Part shown: positions 17,455 through 26,584 of the stretch, in pieces
Layout of the letters: each line of letters begins with the position of its first letter
Position numbering within the stretch: position 1 is the first letter of the stretch
NCBI RefSeq assembly: GCF_021403115.1
Contig: NZ_JAJSSH010000015.1
Span: 1-64,000, forward strand
Source of the DNA: Sphingobium sufflavum
GTDB taxonomy: Bacteria > Pseudomonadota > Alphaproteobacteria > Sphingomonadales > Sphingomonadaceae
Length of the DNA: 64,000 bases
Direction of reading: 5' to 3'
Position numbers and translations under genes: made by a program
Notes under the pieces: model-generated
The model's input: only the letters and a program-made list of their open reading frames with translations
Told to the model about the DNA's origin: nothing
The model's database searches: none

Positions 17455-18869
17455 ATCCCGGCCTCCAGATCGGCTGGCGCTGTTATGCGGCCCGTGACGG
17501 CAGATGCTGCCACTGTTTCGGGCGATGCCAGATGAGATCGCGTGCGCGGCCCTTGGCGGCTTTCGAAATTGCGGTTGGTGGAGGTGACGACCCGTTCCTC
17601 CGGCCCAAAGCTTTCTCCGCCCGCAAAGAAGCACATGGAGCAGCCCGCCTCCCGCCATTCGAACCCCGCGTCGAGGAAGATGCGGTCCAGCCCCTCGGCC
17701 TCCGCCGCGGCTTTGACGGCGGTGGAGCCGGGGACGCAGATGGCGCGGACCCCCTGCGCCACATGCCGTCCGCGCAAGATTGCGGCGGCGCGGCGCAGGT
17801 CGGACAGGCGGCTGTTCGTGCAACTGCCGATGAAGGCCGCGTCGATGGGTAGGTCGCCGAGCCTCTGGCCGGGGGGCAGGCCCATATAGGCCAGCGCCCG
17901 CTGGTGGGCGTCTTCGGTCGAAAGCCGCTGGTCCGGGTCGAACGCCGGGACGACCTCGCCCAGCGGCACCGCCTGCTGCGGGCTGGTGCCCCAGCTCACC
18001 ATCGGGCGGACCTGCGTGGCGTCCACCACCTCCTCCCGGTCGAAGGTCGCGTCCGTGTCGGTGGCCAGCGTCCGCCAATAGGCGAGGGCGTGCGCGCGAT
18101 CCTCGCCCTTGGGCGCGAGGCGGCGACCGGCCAGATAGGCCGCTGTCTTGTCGTCCGGCGCAATGATCGCGGAAAAGGCCGACAATTCCGTCGCCATGTT
18201 GCACAGGGTCAGCCGCGCCTCGATCTCCAGCGCGGCGATGGCGGGACCGGCATATTCCACCATATGCCCATGCGCGCCCGACGATCCGATCCGGCGCAGG
18301 ATATGGAGGGCCAGGTCCTTGGCCGTGGTGCCGGGCGGCAATATGCCCGTGACCATGATCCGCATCTGCCGGGGTTTTTGCATCCGCAGGGTGGAGGTCG
18401 CCAGCGCATGCTCCGCCTCCGACGATCCGATCCCCCACGCCAGCCCGCCCAGCGCCCCCTGCGAGCAGGTGTGGCTGTCCGGGCAGACGAGGGTCAGGCC
18501 GGGCAGGATGATGCCCTGTTCCGGCGAGATGACATGGACGATCCCCTGACCCGGATCGCCGAGGTCGAAGAGGGTGAGGCCGGCCCGCCGGGCGGCGTCG
18601 CGGGTCGCCGTGATGAACTGCGTGCCGGTCGGCATGATCGTGGCGTCGGTGCGGCCGGGCAGGGTATCGACGACATGGTCCATGGTCACGAACACCTGCG
18701 CCGGGTCGTTCACCCGGCGCCCCTGTTCCTCCAGACTCTTGAGCGCGATGCCGCCGGTGCGTTCGTGCAGCAGGATGCGGTCGATCAGGATCAGGTCGCT
18801 GTCCTCGCCCAGCGTGGCGATGCGGTGGGCGTCCCACAGCTTGTCGAAGAGGGTGCGGGGCGCCGTCAT
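17451..18869 (-). CDS. LeuC-like aconitase-family large subunit (472 aa)
   Basis: Large subunit of a 4Fe-4S hydro-lyase of the LeuC type. Cluster cysteines are C350 (GSCTNSR) and C410/C413 (GCSMC). Substrate contacts lie in MDHVVDT and PDSHTCSQGALG, the latter reading PDSHTC where biosynthetic LeuC usually has GDSHTST. It adds water across a C=C of a dicarboxylate together with the LeuD-like subunit. Known catabolic relatives include dimethylmaleate hydratase. It overlaps both the CoA transferase (18866-18869) and the LeuD-like gene by 4 bases. The paralogue status is inferred from context and the altered loop. Confidence 0.88.
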   Translation of the reverse strand: MTAPRTLFDKLWDAHRIATLGEDSDLILIDRILLHERTGGIALKSLEEQGRRVNDPAQVFVTMDHVVDTLPGRTDATIMPTGTQFITATRDAARRAGLTLFDLGDPGQGIVHVISPEQGIILPGLTLVCPDSHTCSQGALGGLAWGIGSSEAEHALATSTLRMQKPRQMRIMVTGILPPGTTAKDLALHILRRIGSSGAHGHMVEYAGPAIAALEIEARLTLCNMATELSAFSAIIAPDDKTAAYLAGRRLAPKGEDRAHALAYWRTLATDTDATFDREEVVDATQVRPMVSWGTSPQQAVPLGEVVPAFDPDQRLSTEDAHQRALAYMGLPPGQRLGDLPIDAAFIGSCTNSRLSDLRRAAAILRGRHVAQGVRAICVPGSTAVKAAAEAEGLDRIFLDAGFEWREAGCSMCFFAGGESFGPEERVVTSTNRNFESRQGPRTRSHLASPETVAASAVTGRITAPADLEAGI

Positions 18870-20014
18870 TTCAGGGTCGCCCGGATGGCGTCCCCGTCCG
18901 CGTCTGGTTCCGGAAGGGGGCGGCGCAGGGTGGCGCGCCAGCCGTCGATCTCCAGCGGCAGGTTGGGCAGCTTGTGCGTGCCCTTGCCGGGGATCGGGAT
19001 GTCGAGCAGACCGCCGTCGGCCAGCAAATGCGGGTCATCCGACAGTTCGTCGGGGCGCAGGATGGGGGCGAACGGGAGGCCGATCGTCTCCAGCCGTGCG
19101 ACGAGGTTGGCGCGCGTCATGGTGCCGAACAATTCGCGCACGACGGGAAGGATGCGATCGCGCGCCTCGACCCGCTGGTTGTTGAGCGCGAACTCCGGAT
19201 TATTGCCGAGGTCTTCGAGGCCGAACGCCTTGCAGAAGCTGCTCCACTGGCCATCGCTGACGACCCCGACGAAAAGCTGTTCATCCGGCATAGCCGTCTC
19301 GAACACGTCATAGATGGCCCAGGCGGAGATGCGGACCGGCATGGGCTGCGCGGCCTTTCCGGTCACCGCCTTCTGCGCCATATGCTGCCCGACCAGATAG
19401 GCGGTCGTCTCGTACAACGAGCAGGTGACATGCCCGCCGGTGCCGGTGCGGTGCCGCCGTTCCAGCGCCGCGAGGATGCCGATCACGCCGAACATGGCCC
19501 CGGTGATGTCGATGACGGAGGAGCCCGCGCGCAGCGGCCGTCCGGGCGGGCCGGTCATATAGGCCAGGCCGCCCATCATCTGCGTCACCTCGTCCAGCGC
19601 GGTGCGCTTTTCATAGGGACCGGACAGGAAGCCCTTAGCCGAGCAATAAAGCAGGCCGGGATTGACCGCCTTCAGCGCCTCATAGCCCAGCCCCAGCCGA
19701 TCCAGCGTGCCGGGCCGGAAATTCTCGATCACGATGTCCGCATCCGCGCACAGCGCCTGCGCTGTAGCGAGGCCGTCCGCGCTCTTGAGGTCGAGGCAGA
19801 TGCTCTGCTTGTTGCGGTTGAACATGGGGAAATAGCCCGCGCCGGAGCCGAGGAGGTTGCGCGTCTGGTCGCCGCCGATCGGTTCGACCTTGATGACCTC
19901 CGCCCCCAGATCGGCCAGGATAACGCCGACCGCCGGACCCATGACCATATGGGAAAATTCCACCACGCGCAGGTTGGCGAGGGGAAGCTGGTCGGTGGCG
20001 GCGGCGTCTGACAT
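18866..20014 (-). CDS. CaiB/BaiF class III CoA transferase (382 aa)
   Basis: Family III CoA transferase that moves CoA between carboxylic acids through an aspartyl-CoA mixed anhydride. Visible motifs are RVVEFSHMVMGPAVGVILAD near the N-terminus, GGDQTRN, IENFRPGTLDRLGLGYEAL, and the catalytic Asp in the RTALDEVTQMMGGLAYMTG segment. The length is typical. It is first of the four coupled minus-strand genes and faces the HMG-CoA-lyase-like gene across 180 bases. A plausible job is charging a malate-type acid from the LeuCD-like hydratase so that the lyase can cleave it. Formyl-CoA- or succinyl-CoA-type donors cannot be told apart here. Confidence 0.9.
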   Translation of the reverse strand: MSDAAATDQLPLANLRVVEFSHMVMGPAVGVILADLGAEVIKVEPIGGDQTRNLLGSGAGYFPMFNRNKQSICLDLKSADGLATAQALCADADIVIENFRPGTLDRLGLGYEALKAVNPGLLYCSAKGFLSGPYEKRTALDEVTQMMGGLAYMTGPPGRPLRAGSSVIDITGAMFGVIGILAALERRHRTGTGGHVTCSLYETTAYLVGQHMAQKAVTGKAAQPMPVRISAWAIYDVFETAMPDEQLFVGVVSDGQWSSFCKAFGLEDLGNNPEFALNNQRVEARDRILPVVRELFGTMTRANLVARLETIGLPFAPILRPDELSDDPHLLADGGLLDIPIPGKGTHKLPNLPLEIDGWRATLRRPLPEPDADGDAIRATLK

Positions 20015-20194
20015 GGGGCACTCGTCGGTTAAGGGGGCGGGCGGTTGGCAGCGATTGCCGACCCACCCATCTGTCCCCGCCAGACATACAAATCATGGGG
20101 GGCGTTTCCTCCGGTACCGGTCCTCTTGTTCACCAGGCGGATAAAGCGGCCCTGCTCAATCGACCGGCGGCGGCGGCGGGGCCAGTCTGGGACC
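20015..20194. promoter_or_regulatory. Divergent promoter region of the imide-type catabolic cluster
   Basis: This 180-bp spacer drives both arms of the eight-gene cluster. It holds a 10-bp palindrome CCGGTACCGG (20111-20120) and an imperfect dyad GGTTGGCA...TGCCGACC near 20042-20063. Either could be an operator. No regulator gene is encoded in the cluster, so control must come from elsewhere. No clear -35/-10 pair was found. Confidence 0.35.
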
Positions 20195-21157
20195 ATGAGT
20201 GAAGCGACCCGAACAACCGATATATTGGTGAGCGAAGTGGGACCGCGCGACGGCCTGCAAAGCGTCGCCAGCATCATGCCGCTGGACGCCAAGAAAGCGT
20301 GGATCGCCGCCGAGGCCGCGGCGGGCGTGACGGAGATAGAGGTGGGCAGTTTCGTGCCGGCCCGCGTCCTGCCGCAACTGGCGGACACGGCGGAGGTGGT
20401 CGCCTTTGCCCGCACCATCCCCGGCCTGACGGTCGCGGTGCTGGTGCCGAACCTCAAGGGCGCGCAGGCGGCCATCGCGGCGGGCGCGCACAAGATCACC
20501 CTGCCGCTGTCCGTCTCCGAAACACACAGCCTGGCCAACTTGCGCCGCACCCATGCGCAGGTGCTGGAGGAAGCGGCGCAGATCGCGGCGGCCATTGCGG
20601 CCCTGCCCGTCGCGGACCGCCCGCATTTCGAGGGTAGCCTGTCGACCGTGTTCGGCTGCACGCTGGAAGGGGCGATCCCCGACGCGCAGGTCGCGCGGCT
20701 GGCCGAAGGGCTGATGGCGGCGGGATGCGACGAGATCGGCCTGTCCGACACGACCGGCTATGCCGATCCGCGCGCTGTGCGGCACATCATCCGGCTGGTG
20801 CGCGGCGTGGTGGGGGCGGGCGCCGTGACCGGCATCCACCTGCACAACACGCGCGGGCTGGGCCTCGCCAATGTGCTGGCCGGGCTGGAGGAGGGGCTGA
20901 CGACGTTCGACGCCTCGCTGGGCGGGCTGGGCGGCTGTCCCTTCGCGCCCGGGGCCAGCGGCAATATCGTGACGGAGGATCTGGTGTTCATGCTGGAGGC
21001 GATGGGGCTGAGCACCGGCATCGACCTCGACCGGCTCAACGCGGTGCGGGACATTGTGATGGCAGCGATCCCGGATGAGGACATGTATGGCTTTGTGCCG
21101 GCGGCGGGGCTGCCGCTCGGCTTCATCCCCGCGACCCGCAAGGACAGGACCGTATGA
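20195..21157 (+). CDS. HMG-CoA-lyase-like aldol lyase (320 aa)
   Basis: HMGL-like TIM barrel that cleaves a 3-hydroxy-3-substituted acyl-CoA to an acyl-CoA and a keto acid. Seen are the N-terminal VGPRDGLQ (16-22), IGLSDTTGYA (181-190), the metal-binding HLHNTRG (215-221) and the signature GGLGGCPFAPGASGN with catalytic C248. The ATG at 20195 is used; upstream codons in frame read non-coding. It overlaps the amidohydrolase by 4 bases. Amino-acid breakdown genes that usually accompany leucine-pathway HMG-CoA lyase are absent. A (citra/dimethyl)malyl-CoA-type substrate is a reasonable alternative, but inferred. Confidence 0.88.
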   Translation: MSEATRTTDILVSEVGPRDGLQSVASIMPLDAKKAWIAAEAAAGVTEIEVGSFVPARVLPQLADTAEVVAFARTIPGLTVAVLVPNLKGAQAAIAAGAHKITLPLSVSETHSLANLRRTHAQVLEEAAQIAAAIAALPVADRPHFEGSLSTVFGCTLEGAIPDAQVARLAEGLMAAGCDEIGLSDTTGYADPRAVRHIIRLVRGVVGAGAVTGIHLHNTRGLGLANVLAGLEEGLTTFDASLGGLGGCPFAPGASGNIVTEDLVFMLEAMGLSTGIDLDRLNAVRDIVMAAIPDEDMYGFVPAAGLPLGFIPATRKDRTV

Positions 21158-21834
21158 CCATCATCGGCACGCGCATGGTGCGCGAGGACAGGACCGCCCG
21201 TCAGATATTCGAGGAGGTGATGGCCAATCCGGCCCGTGCAAAGTTCGGCTTTGGCGAGAAGCTGGCCATCGTGAACATTGATTTCCAGAACGCCTATACG
21301 CGGATCGACCGATATAAGACCGCCTATGAGACGGACCCGCGCCAGATCGAATATGTGAACACCCTCTCCGCGCTGGCCCGTGCGAAGGGGATGCCGGTGG
21401 TGTGGACCCATGTCGCCTATGCCGAGGATGGCAGCGACGCGGGCGTGTGGGGCACGCGGACGGACACGCCGGACAGTTTGCAGAACATTAAATATGACAG
21501 CGACCGCCACGCCTTTGACGAGCGGTGCGAGATCGGTCGCCGCGACACCGTCTATACCAAGCGCATGCCTTCCCCCTTCTTCGAGACGCCGTTGCAAAGC
21601 CTGCTGGTGTGGCATGGCGTGGATACGGTGGTCATCACCGGCGGCTCCACGTCCGGCTGCGTGCGCGCGGCGGCGGTGGACAGCCTGTCGCGCGGATACC
21701 GCACCATCGTCCCCATCGAAACCTGCGCGGACAAGCATGAAAGCTATCATTTCGCCAATCTGACCGACCTCCAGCTCAAATATGCCGATGTGGAGCCGGT
21801 GCAGACGGTGATCGACTGGCTGGAGGCGCGGTGA
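21154..21834 (+). CDS. Isochorismatase-fold cysteine hydrolase, amidase type (226 aa)
   Basis: Cysteine hydrolase of the N-carbamoylsarcosine amidase/maleamate amidohydrolase/nicotinamidase group. The triad is visible as D43 (IDFQN), K136 (YTKRMPSPF) and C169 (GGSTSGCVRAAAVDS) after the usual cis-peptide. It removes ammonia from an acyclic amide or carbamoyl group. It overlaps the lyase by ATGA and the first PuuE-like gene by one base (TGATG). Next to two cyclic-amidase-like genes it fits a half-amidase that deamidates the ring-opened product; the exact substrate is not determined. Confidence 0.88.
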   Translation: MTIIGTRMVREDRTARQIFEEVMANPARAKFGFGEKLAIVNIDFQNAYTRIDRYKTAYETDPRQIEYVNTLSALARAKGMPVVWTHVAYAEDGSDAGVWGTRTDTPDSLQNIKYDSDRHAFDERCEIGRRDTVYTKRMPSPFFETPLQSLLVWHGVDTVVITGGSTSGCVRAAAVDSLSRGYRTIVPIETCADKHESYHFANLTDLQLKYADVEPVQTVIDWLEAR

Positions 21835-22778
21835 TGGCAGAGGTTATGGCGGGGGGGATGCGCGAGGGCGAGAAAGACCCCGGCCTCTATGACTTCCGGC
21901 CCTATCGCGACCGTCCGCCCATCGCGTGGCCAGAGGGCAAGAGGGTCGCCGTGTGGGTGTCCCCCAACCTGGAATATTATGAGCTGGACCCGCCCGCCAG
22001 CCCGCACCGCAAGAGCTGGCCGATGCCGCATCCCGATGTGGTGGGGTACAGCCACCGCGACTATGCCAATCGCGTCGGCCACTGGCGCATGGCGGAGGTG
22101 ATGACGAAGCATGGTTTCCCCGGCTCCGTGTCGCTGTCCGTCGCTTTGTGCCAGCATGTGCCGGAGGTGGTGGCCGATGCGAACGCGCGGGGGTGGGAGT
22201 TCTTCTCCCACGGCATCTACAACACCCGATACAGTTACGGCATGGACGAGGCGCAGGAGCGGCGCATCATCGAGGACAGCATCCGCACGGTGCGGGAGGC
22301 GACCGGGCAGACGATCCGGGGCTGGCTCGCCCCCGCGCTGACCCATACGCCGCGCACGCTGGACCTGATCGCGGACTATGGCCTCAGCTACACCTGCGAC
22401 CTCTATCATGACGACCAGCCCGCGCCGGTGCATACGAAGAGCGGCAAGCTGATCTCCATGCCCTACAGCCTGGAGGTGAACGACCATTATGGCTTCTTCA
22501 TCTACAACATGTCGCCGCGGGACTATGCCGACACGCTGATCCGCCAATATGAGCGGCTGGCAGAGGAGGGGGGGACGGTGATGTGCATCCCGCTCCACAG
22601 CTATCTGATCGGCCAGCCCCACCGCATCGGCGCGTTCGAGGCGGTGCTGCGCCATATCGCCGCTGATGGGCGGGCGTGGATCACGCGCAGCGGCGACATT
22701 GCCGACCATTTCCTGAACGGCGGCGGCTATGACGCGGTGGCGGCCGATGCGGCGCGCCATCGGGGGGAGGGCGTATGA
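21834..22778 (+). CDS. PuuE-like polysaccharide-deacetylase-fold hydrolase, copy 1 (314 aa)
   Basis: NodB/polysaccharide-deacetylase superfamily, but of the PuuE (allantoinase) and cyclic-imide-hydrolase branch. Features are an N-terminal PPIAWPEGKRVAVWVSPNLE, a WEFFSHGIYNTRY block, RTVREATGQTIRGWLAP, and no signal peptide. PuuE-type members open cyclic amides in the cytoplasm rather than deacetylate glycans. The ATG at 21834 overlaps the preceding TGA by one base; a GTG three bases earlier is less likely. It overlaps copy 2 by 4 bases. The two copies are clearly diverged, so they may form a heteromer or act on different rings. Confidence 0.82.
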   Translation: MAEVMAGGMREGEKDPGLYDFRPYRDRPPIAWPEGKRVAVWVSPNLEYYELDPPASPHRKSWPMPHPDVVGYSHRDYANRVGHWRMAEVMTKHGFPGSVSLSVALCQHVPEVVADANARGWEFFSHGIYNTRYSYGMDEAQERRIIEDSIRTVREATGQTIRGWLAPALTHTPRTLDLIADYGLSYTCDLYHDDQPAPVHTKSGKLISMPYSLEVNDHYGFFIYNMSPRDYADTLIRQYERLAEEGGTVMCIPLHSYLIGQPHRIGAFEAVLRHIAADGRAWITRSGDIADHFLNGGGYDAVAADAARHRGEGV

Positions 22779-23692
22779 CCCTCGACCCCGCCTATCTGGA
22801 CTATCCGCGCCGCCAGCGGGGCATGGACCATGGCCTCTACACATGGTCCAGCATCTTCGACCGGCCGCAGGTCGCATGGCCGGGAGGGCGGAAACTGGCG
22901 GTGGCGCTGGTCGTGTCGCTGGAGTGGTTCCCGATCATCGCGGAGGGCGTGTTCAAGGCGCCCGGCCATATGCAGACCGCCTATCCCGACTATCGCCATT
23001 ATACGGCGCGCGAATATGGCACACGGGTCGGCTTCTACCGCTTCCTCGACGCCTTTGCGAAGGCGGGGGTGGTGGCGAGCGTGGCGGTCAATGCGGCGAT
23101 CGCGGACCGCTACCCCGGTATCATCCGCGACATCATGGCGGCGGGGCATGAGATCGTCGCCCACTCGACCGACATGAACGGCACCATCGCGTCCGGCCTG
23201 CCGGAAGAGGCGGAGCGGGCGCTGATCGTGACGGCGCTCGACACGCTGGAGCGGGTGAGCGGGACGCGGCCACGGGGGTGGATGTCCATCGCCCGGTCGC
23301 AGAGCTTCGCGACCCCGCGCCTGCTGGTGGAGGCGGGGATCGGCTATGCCTGCGACTGGGTGAACGACGACCTGCCCTATGTCATGACCACGCCCGCCGG
23401 GCCTCTGGTCAATGTGCCGGTCAACCATGAACTGTCCGACCGGCAGATCATCACCGTGCAGCAGCAGTCGGCGGACAGTTACCGGCAACAGATGAACGAC
23501 GCGGCCGACTGGCTGGCGGGGGAGGCGGGCGGGCGGATGCTCGCGCTGCACCTCACCCCCTATATCATGGGCCTGCCCTATCGCATTGCCGTTCTGGAGG
23601 GGTTGCTGGCCGATCTGGCCGCGCGACCGGATACGGCGTTTCTGCGCGTTGGTGATGTCGCACAGCCCTGGCTCGGGTCGCACCAGCCATAA
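22775..23692 (+). CDS. PuuE-like polysaccharide-deacetylase-fold hydrolase, copy 2 (305 aa)
   Basis: Second member of the same branch: VAWPGGRKLAVALVVSLEWF, HEIVAHSTDMNG (aligned with the FFSHGIYNTRY block of copy 1), and a DTLERVSGTRPRGWMS helix. It keeps the His but has a different pocket (Thr-Asp-Met-Asn in place of Ile-Tyr-Asn-Thr). It is last of four coupled plus-strand genes, followed within 7 bases by a strong hairpin terminator. A second ring-opening hydrolase or the non-catalytic partner of copy 1 are both possible. Confidence 0.82.
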   Translation: MTLDPAYLDYPRRQRGMDHGLYTWSSIFDRPQVAWPGGRKLAVALVVSLEWFPIIAEGVFKAPGHMQTAYPDYRHYTAREYGTRVGFYRFLDAFAKAGVVASVAVNAAIADRYPGIIRDIMAAGHEIVAHSTDMNGTIASGLPEEAERALIVTALDTLERVSGTRPRGWMSIARSQSFATPRLLVEAGIGYACDWVNDDLPYVMTTPAGPLVNVPVNHELSDRQIITVQQQSADSYRQQMNDAADWLAGEAGGRMLALHLTPYIMGLPYRIAVLEGLLADLAARPDTAFLRVGDVAQPWLGSHQP

Positions 23693-23698
23693 GGCGCT

Positions 23699-23736
23699 CC
23701 GCCTCTCCCCGCGCATCATGGTGCGGGGAGAGGCGG
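23699..23736 (+). terminator. Hairpin terminator after the PuuE-like genes
   Basis: A perfect 14-bp stem (CCGCCTCTCCCCGC with its complement) and a 10-base loop lie directly after the stop at 23692. There is no clean T-run, so it may mainly protect the 3' end. Confidence 0.75.
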
Positions 23737-23750
23737 ATAGAGCGACCAAC

Positions 23751-23785
23751 AAAAAAGCCGCCGCGGATGGTCCCGCGACGGCCTT
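23751..23785 (-). terminator. Terminator of the cysD-cysNC-cysQ transcript
   Basis: On the minus strand GGCCGTCGCGGGACCATCCG folds with CGGCGGC and runs into TTTTTT. The stem has one mismatch. It lies 20 bases past the cysQ stop and may also act on plus-strand transcripts (CCTTTT on the other side). Confidence 0.75.
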
Positions 23786-23805
23786 TTCACCCTGCGTCGA
23801 GGGGC

Positions 23806-24564
23806 TTATTTCAGCGCGTCGAACACGATCTGGGCGTGCTCCTTCCGGCAGATCAGCAGGTCGGGCATATAGACGTCCGCCTGATTGTAGATCAGCGGCG
23901 ACCCGTCCACCCGGCTGGCGTGCAGACCATGGGCCAGCGCGACGGCGGCGGGGGCGCAGCTATCCCACTCATATTGCCCGCCGGTGTGCAGGTAGATGTC
24001 GGCATCGCCCAGCACGATGGCCATCGCCTTCGCACCCGCCGACCCCATGGGCACCAGTTCCGCGCCCAGCTTCTCCGCTACATCGACCGCTTCCTTGGCG
24101 GGGCGGGTGCGGCTGACCACCATGCGCAGCTTTTCGGGTGCGGGCGGCACCACCACGGGCGCATCCGTCCGCAGCACCAGGTCGAGGCCCGGCAACGCCA
24201 CCGCGCCAATGGTCGGCACGCCGTCGATGGCCAGCGCGACATGCACCGCCCAGTCGGCCCGCGCCTCGCCATATTCGCGGGTGCCGTCGACCGGGTCGAC
24301 GATCCACACACGCTTCTGGCTCAGCCGGTCGGCATTGTCCTTTTCCTCCTCCGACAACAGGCCGTCGTCGGGCCGCTGCTCGCGCAGGGCGTGGACGAGG
24401 AACTGGTTGGCGGTCTGGTCGCCCGCCTTGCCCAGCGACTTGCCGCTGAACAGGCCGGAGTCGCGGACCTGGAGCAGGATCTTGCCTGCCTGATCCGCGA
24501 GGTGGGCGGCGAGGTCGGCGTCGCTCAGGACGCCGACCGTGGTGGTTGTCGCACCTTCGCTCAT
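23806..24564 (-). CDS. cysQ: 3'(2'),5'-bisphosphate nucleotidase CysQ (252 aa)
   Basis: Inositol-monophosphatase-family enzyme that hydrolyses PAP/PAPS, removing the by-product of PAPS use in sulfate reduction and sulfotransfer. Metal-binding motifs are SEEEKD (71-76), [14 protein letters not shown] (87-100) and [13 protein letters not shown] towards the C-terminus, as expected for this Mg-dependent phosphatase. The length fits. It overlaps the cysNC stop by 4 bases, confirming its role in sulfate assimilation. It would also keep PAP low for the sulfotransferase encoded at 4144-5427. Confidence 0.93.
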   Translation of the reverse strand: MSEGATTTTVGVLSDADLAAHLADQAGKILLQVRDSGLFSGKSLGKAGDQTANQFLVHALREQRPDDGLLSEEEKDNADRLSQKRVWIVDPVDGTREYGEARADWAVHVALAIDGVPTIGAVALPGLDLVLRTDAPVVVPPAPEKLRMVVSRTRPAKEAVDVAEKLGAELVPMGSAGAKAMAIVLGDADIYLHTGGQYEWDSCAPAAVALAHGLHASRVDGSPLIYNQADVYMPDLLICRKEHAQIVFDALK

Positions 24565-26471
24565 GGAATGAGCTTCCGCACGATTTCCTCGGCCGCTTCT
24601 TCGGCGGACAGGGCCGTCGTGTCGATGCGGATTTCGGGGTCTTCGGGCGGCTCATAGGGGCTGTCGATACCGGTAAAGTTCTTCAGGTCGCCGGCCCGCG
24701 CCTTCTTGTACAGGCCCTTGACGTCGCGCTTCTCCGCATCGGCCAATGGCGTGTCGATGTGGATTTCGAAGAACTCGCCCGGATTGACCATGTGCCGCAC
24801 CATGTCCCGCTCCGCCCGGAAGGGGGAGATGAACGCAGTGATCACGATCAGGCCCGCGTCGGTCATCAGCTTGGCGACCTCGCCCACGCGGCGGATATTC
24901 TCCACCCGGTCGGCATCGGTGAAGCCCAGATCCTTGTTCAGGCCATGCCGCACATTGTCGCCGTCCAGCAGGAAGGTGTGGCGATTCATGCGCGCCAGCT
25001 TCTGCTCGACGAGGTTGGCGATGGTCGACTTGCCCGCACCCGACAGGCCGGTCAGCCACAGCACGGCCGGCTTCTGGTTCTTGGCCGACGCATGATGCTC
25101 GCGCGTCACGTCGGTCGCCTGCCAGTGGACATTGTCCGCACGGCGCAGCGAGAAGTTGATCATGCCCGCCGCGACGGTGGCGTTGGTCATCTTGTCGATC
25201 AGGATGAACCCGCCGAGGTCGCGATTCTGCACATAGGGTTCGAACGGGATCGGACGGTCGGTCGAGATATTGGCGACGCCGATGGCATTGAGGTCCAGCG
25301 TCTTCGCCGCCAGATGCTCCATGGTGTTGACGTTGACCTGATATTTCGGTGCGGCCACGCTGACTGTCACCAGTTGCGTGCCGATCTTCATCCAGTAGGG
25401 GCGTCCGGGCAACAGTTCCTGCTCGTCCATCCACACGATGGTCGTCTCGAACTGGTCCGCCGCCAGCACCGGATTTTCGGCGATGGAGATGACGTCGCCG
25501 CGCGAACAGTCGATCTCATCCTCGAAGCACAGGGTCACGGACTGACCGGCCACCGCCTTGTCGAGGTCGCCGTCGAAGGTGACGATGCGGCTGATCGTGC
25601 TGTTCTTGCCCGATGGCAGCACGCGGATCTTGTCGCCGGGGCGAACGGTGCCGGTCGCGATCTGGCCGGAGAAGCCGCGGAAGTCGAGGTTGGGGCGGTT
25701 GACCCACTGCACCGGCAGGCGGAACGGCTTGGCGGCGTCCGTCGTGCTGTCGACCTCGACAGACTCCAGATGCTCCATCAGCGCCGGACCCTTGTACCAG
25801 GGCGTATTCTCCGACGGGCCGGTGATATTGTCGCCCTTGAAGCCCGAAATCGGGATGGCGGTGAACACCTTGATGCCGATGGAGTTGGCGAACTCCGTAT
25901 AGTCCTTCACGATGGCGTCGAACACGGCCTGGTCATAGCCGACCAGATCCATCTTGTTCACTGTCAGCACGATGTTCTTGATGCCGATGAGATGCGCCAG
26001 ATAGCTGTGGCGGCGCGTCTGGACCAGCACGCCCTTGCGCGCGTCGATCAGGATGCAGGCGAGGTCGGCGGTGGAGGCGCCCGTCACCATGTTGCGGGTG
26101 TACTGCTCGTGACCGGGCGTGTCCGCGACGATGAACTTGCGCTTTTCGGTGGCGAAGAAGCGATAGGCGACGTCGATGGTGATGCCCTGCTCCCGCTCGG
26201 CGGCGAGGCCGTCGACCAGAAGGGCGAAGTCGATCTCCTGACCCTGCGTGCCGACCCGCTTGGAGTCCGCCTCCAGCGCGGCCAGCTGATCCTCGAAGAT
26301 CATCTTGGAGTCATACAGAAGACGGCCGATCAGCGTCGACTTGCCGTCGTCCACCGACCCGCAGGTGATGAAGCGCAGCATGGTCTTGTGCTGATGGACT
26401 TCGAGATATTTGTCGATGTCCTCGGCAATGAGGGCGTCGGTTTTGTAGATGGGATCTGCGGTCTGAGTCAT
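24561..26471 (-). CDS. cysN: Bifunctional sulfate adenylyltransferase subunit 1/APS kinase CysNC (636 aa)
   Basis: A fusion of the GTPase subunit of ATP sulfurylase with APS kinase. The G domain has GSVDDGKST (38-46), DTPGHE (117-122) and NKMD. Two beta-barrel domains follow, and from about residue 460 APS kinase with P-loop GLSGAGKST (~475) and the [11 protein letters not shown] motif. With CysD it makes APS; its C-domain then makes PAPS. It is the middle gene of a cysD-cysNC-cysQ operon, 113 bases after cysD with an inverted repeat between, and overlaps cysQ by ATGA. Confidence 0.96.
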   Translation of the reverse strand: MTQTADPIYKTDALIAEDIDKYLEVHQHKTMLRFITCGSVDDGKSTLIGRLLYDSKMIFEDQLAALEADSKRVGTQGQEIDFALLVDGLAAEREQGITIDVAYRFFATEKRKFIVADTPGHEQYTRNMVTGASTADLACILIDARKGVLVQTRRHSYLAHLIGIKNIVLTVNKMDLVGYDQAVFDAIVKDYTEFANSIGIKVFTAIPISGFKGDNITGPSENTPWYKGPALMEHLESVEVDSTTDAAKPFRLPVQWVNRPNLDFRGFSGQIATGTVRPGDKIRVLPSGKNSTISRIVTFDGDLDKAVAGQSVTLCFEDEIDCSRGDVISIAENPVLAADQFETTIVWMDEQELLPGRPYWMKIGTQLVTVSVAAPKYQVNVNTMEHLAAKTLDLNAIGVANISTDRPIPFEPYVQNRDLGGFILIDKMTNATVAAGMINFSLRRADNVHWQATDVTREHHASAKNQKPAVLWLTGLSGAGKSTIANLVEQKLARMNRHTFLLDGDNVRHGLNKDLGFTDADRVENIRRVGEVAKLMTDAGLIVITAFISPFRAERDMVRHMVNPGEFFEIHIDTPLADAEKRDVKGLYKKARAGDLKNFTGIDSPYEPPEDPEIRIDTTALSAEEAAEEIVRKLIP

Positions 26472-26486
26472 GTCATGATCTCTCGT

Positions 26487-26564
26487 CCGTTCGGGCTGAG
26501 CTTGTCGAAGCCCCGCCCTTAATTCTCAAGAAGTACAGCCCTTCGACAAGCTCAGGGCGAACGG
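26487..26564. repeat. REP-like inverted repeat between cysD and cysNC
   Basis: Arms at 26487-26510 and 26541-26564 are complementary at 22 of 24 positions and contain CTTCGACAAGCTCAGG, a dispersed sphingomonad repeat core. In an RNA it would form a long intercistronic hairpin that may stabilise cysD mRNA or set the cysD:cysN ratio. A related single hairpin is at 59186-59218. Confidence 0.8.
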
Positions 26565-26584
26565 TGGAAAAGGCGCGAAGGGGG

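Noticed and set aside
17451-18869. Leucine biosynthesis leuC/leuD
   Set aside because: No leuA or leuB nearby, an altered PDSHTC loop and coupling to CoA transferase, lyase and amidase genes point to a catabolic hydratase instead; the exact substrate stays open.
21834-23692. Cell-wall or chitin deacetylases
   Set aside because: No signal peptides, and the sequence blocks follow PuuE rather than NodB metal-binding motifs; operon partners are amidase and CoA enzymes.
24546-26522. 658-codon open frame antisense to cysNC
   Set aside because: High-GC antisense artefact: the opposite strand encodes full-length CysNC with all motifs, and the antisense protein has no domain.
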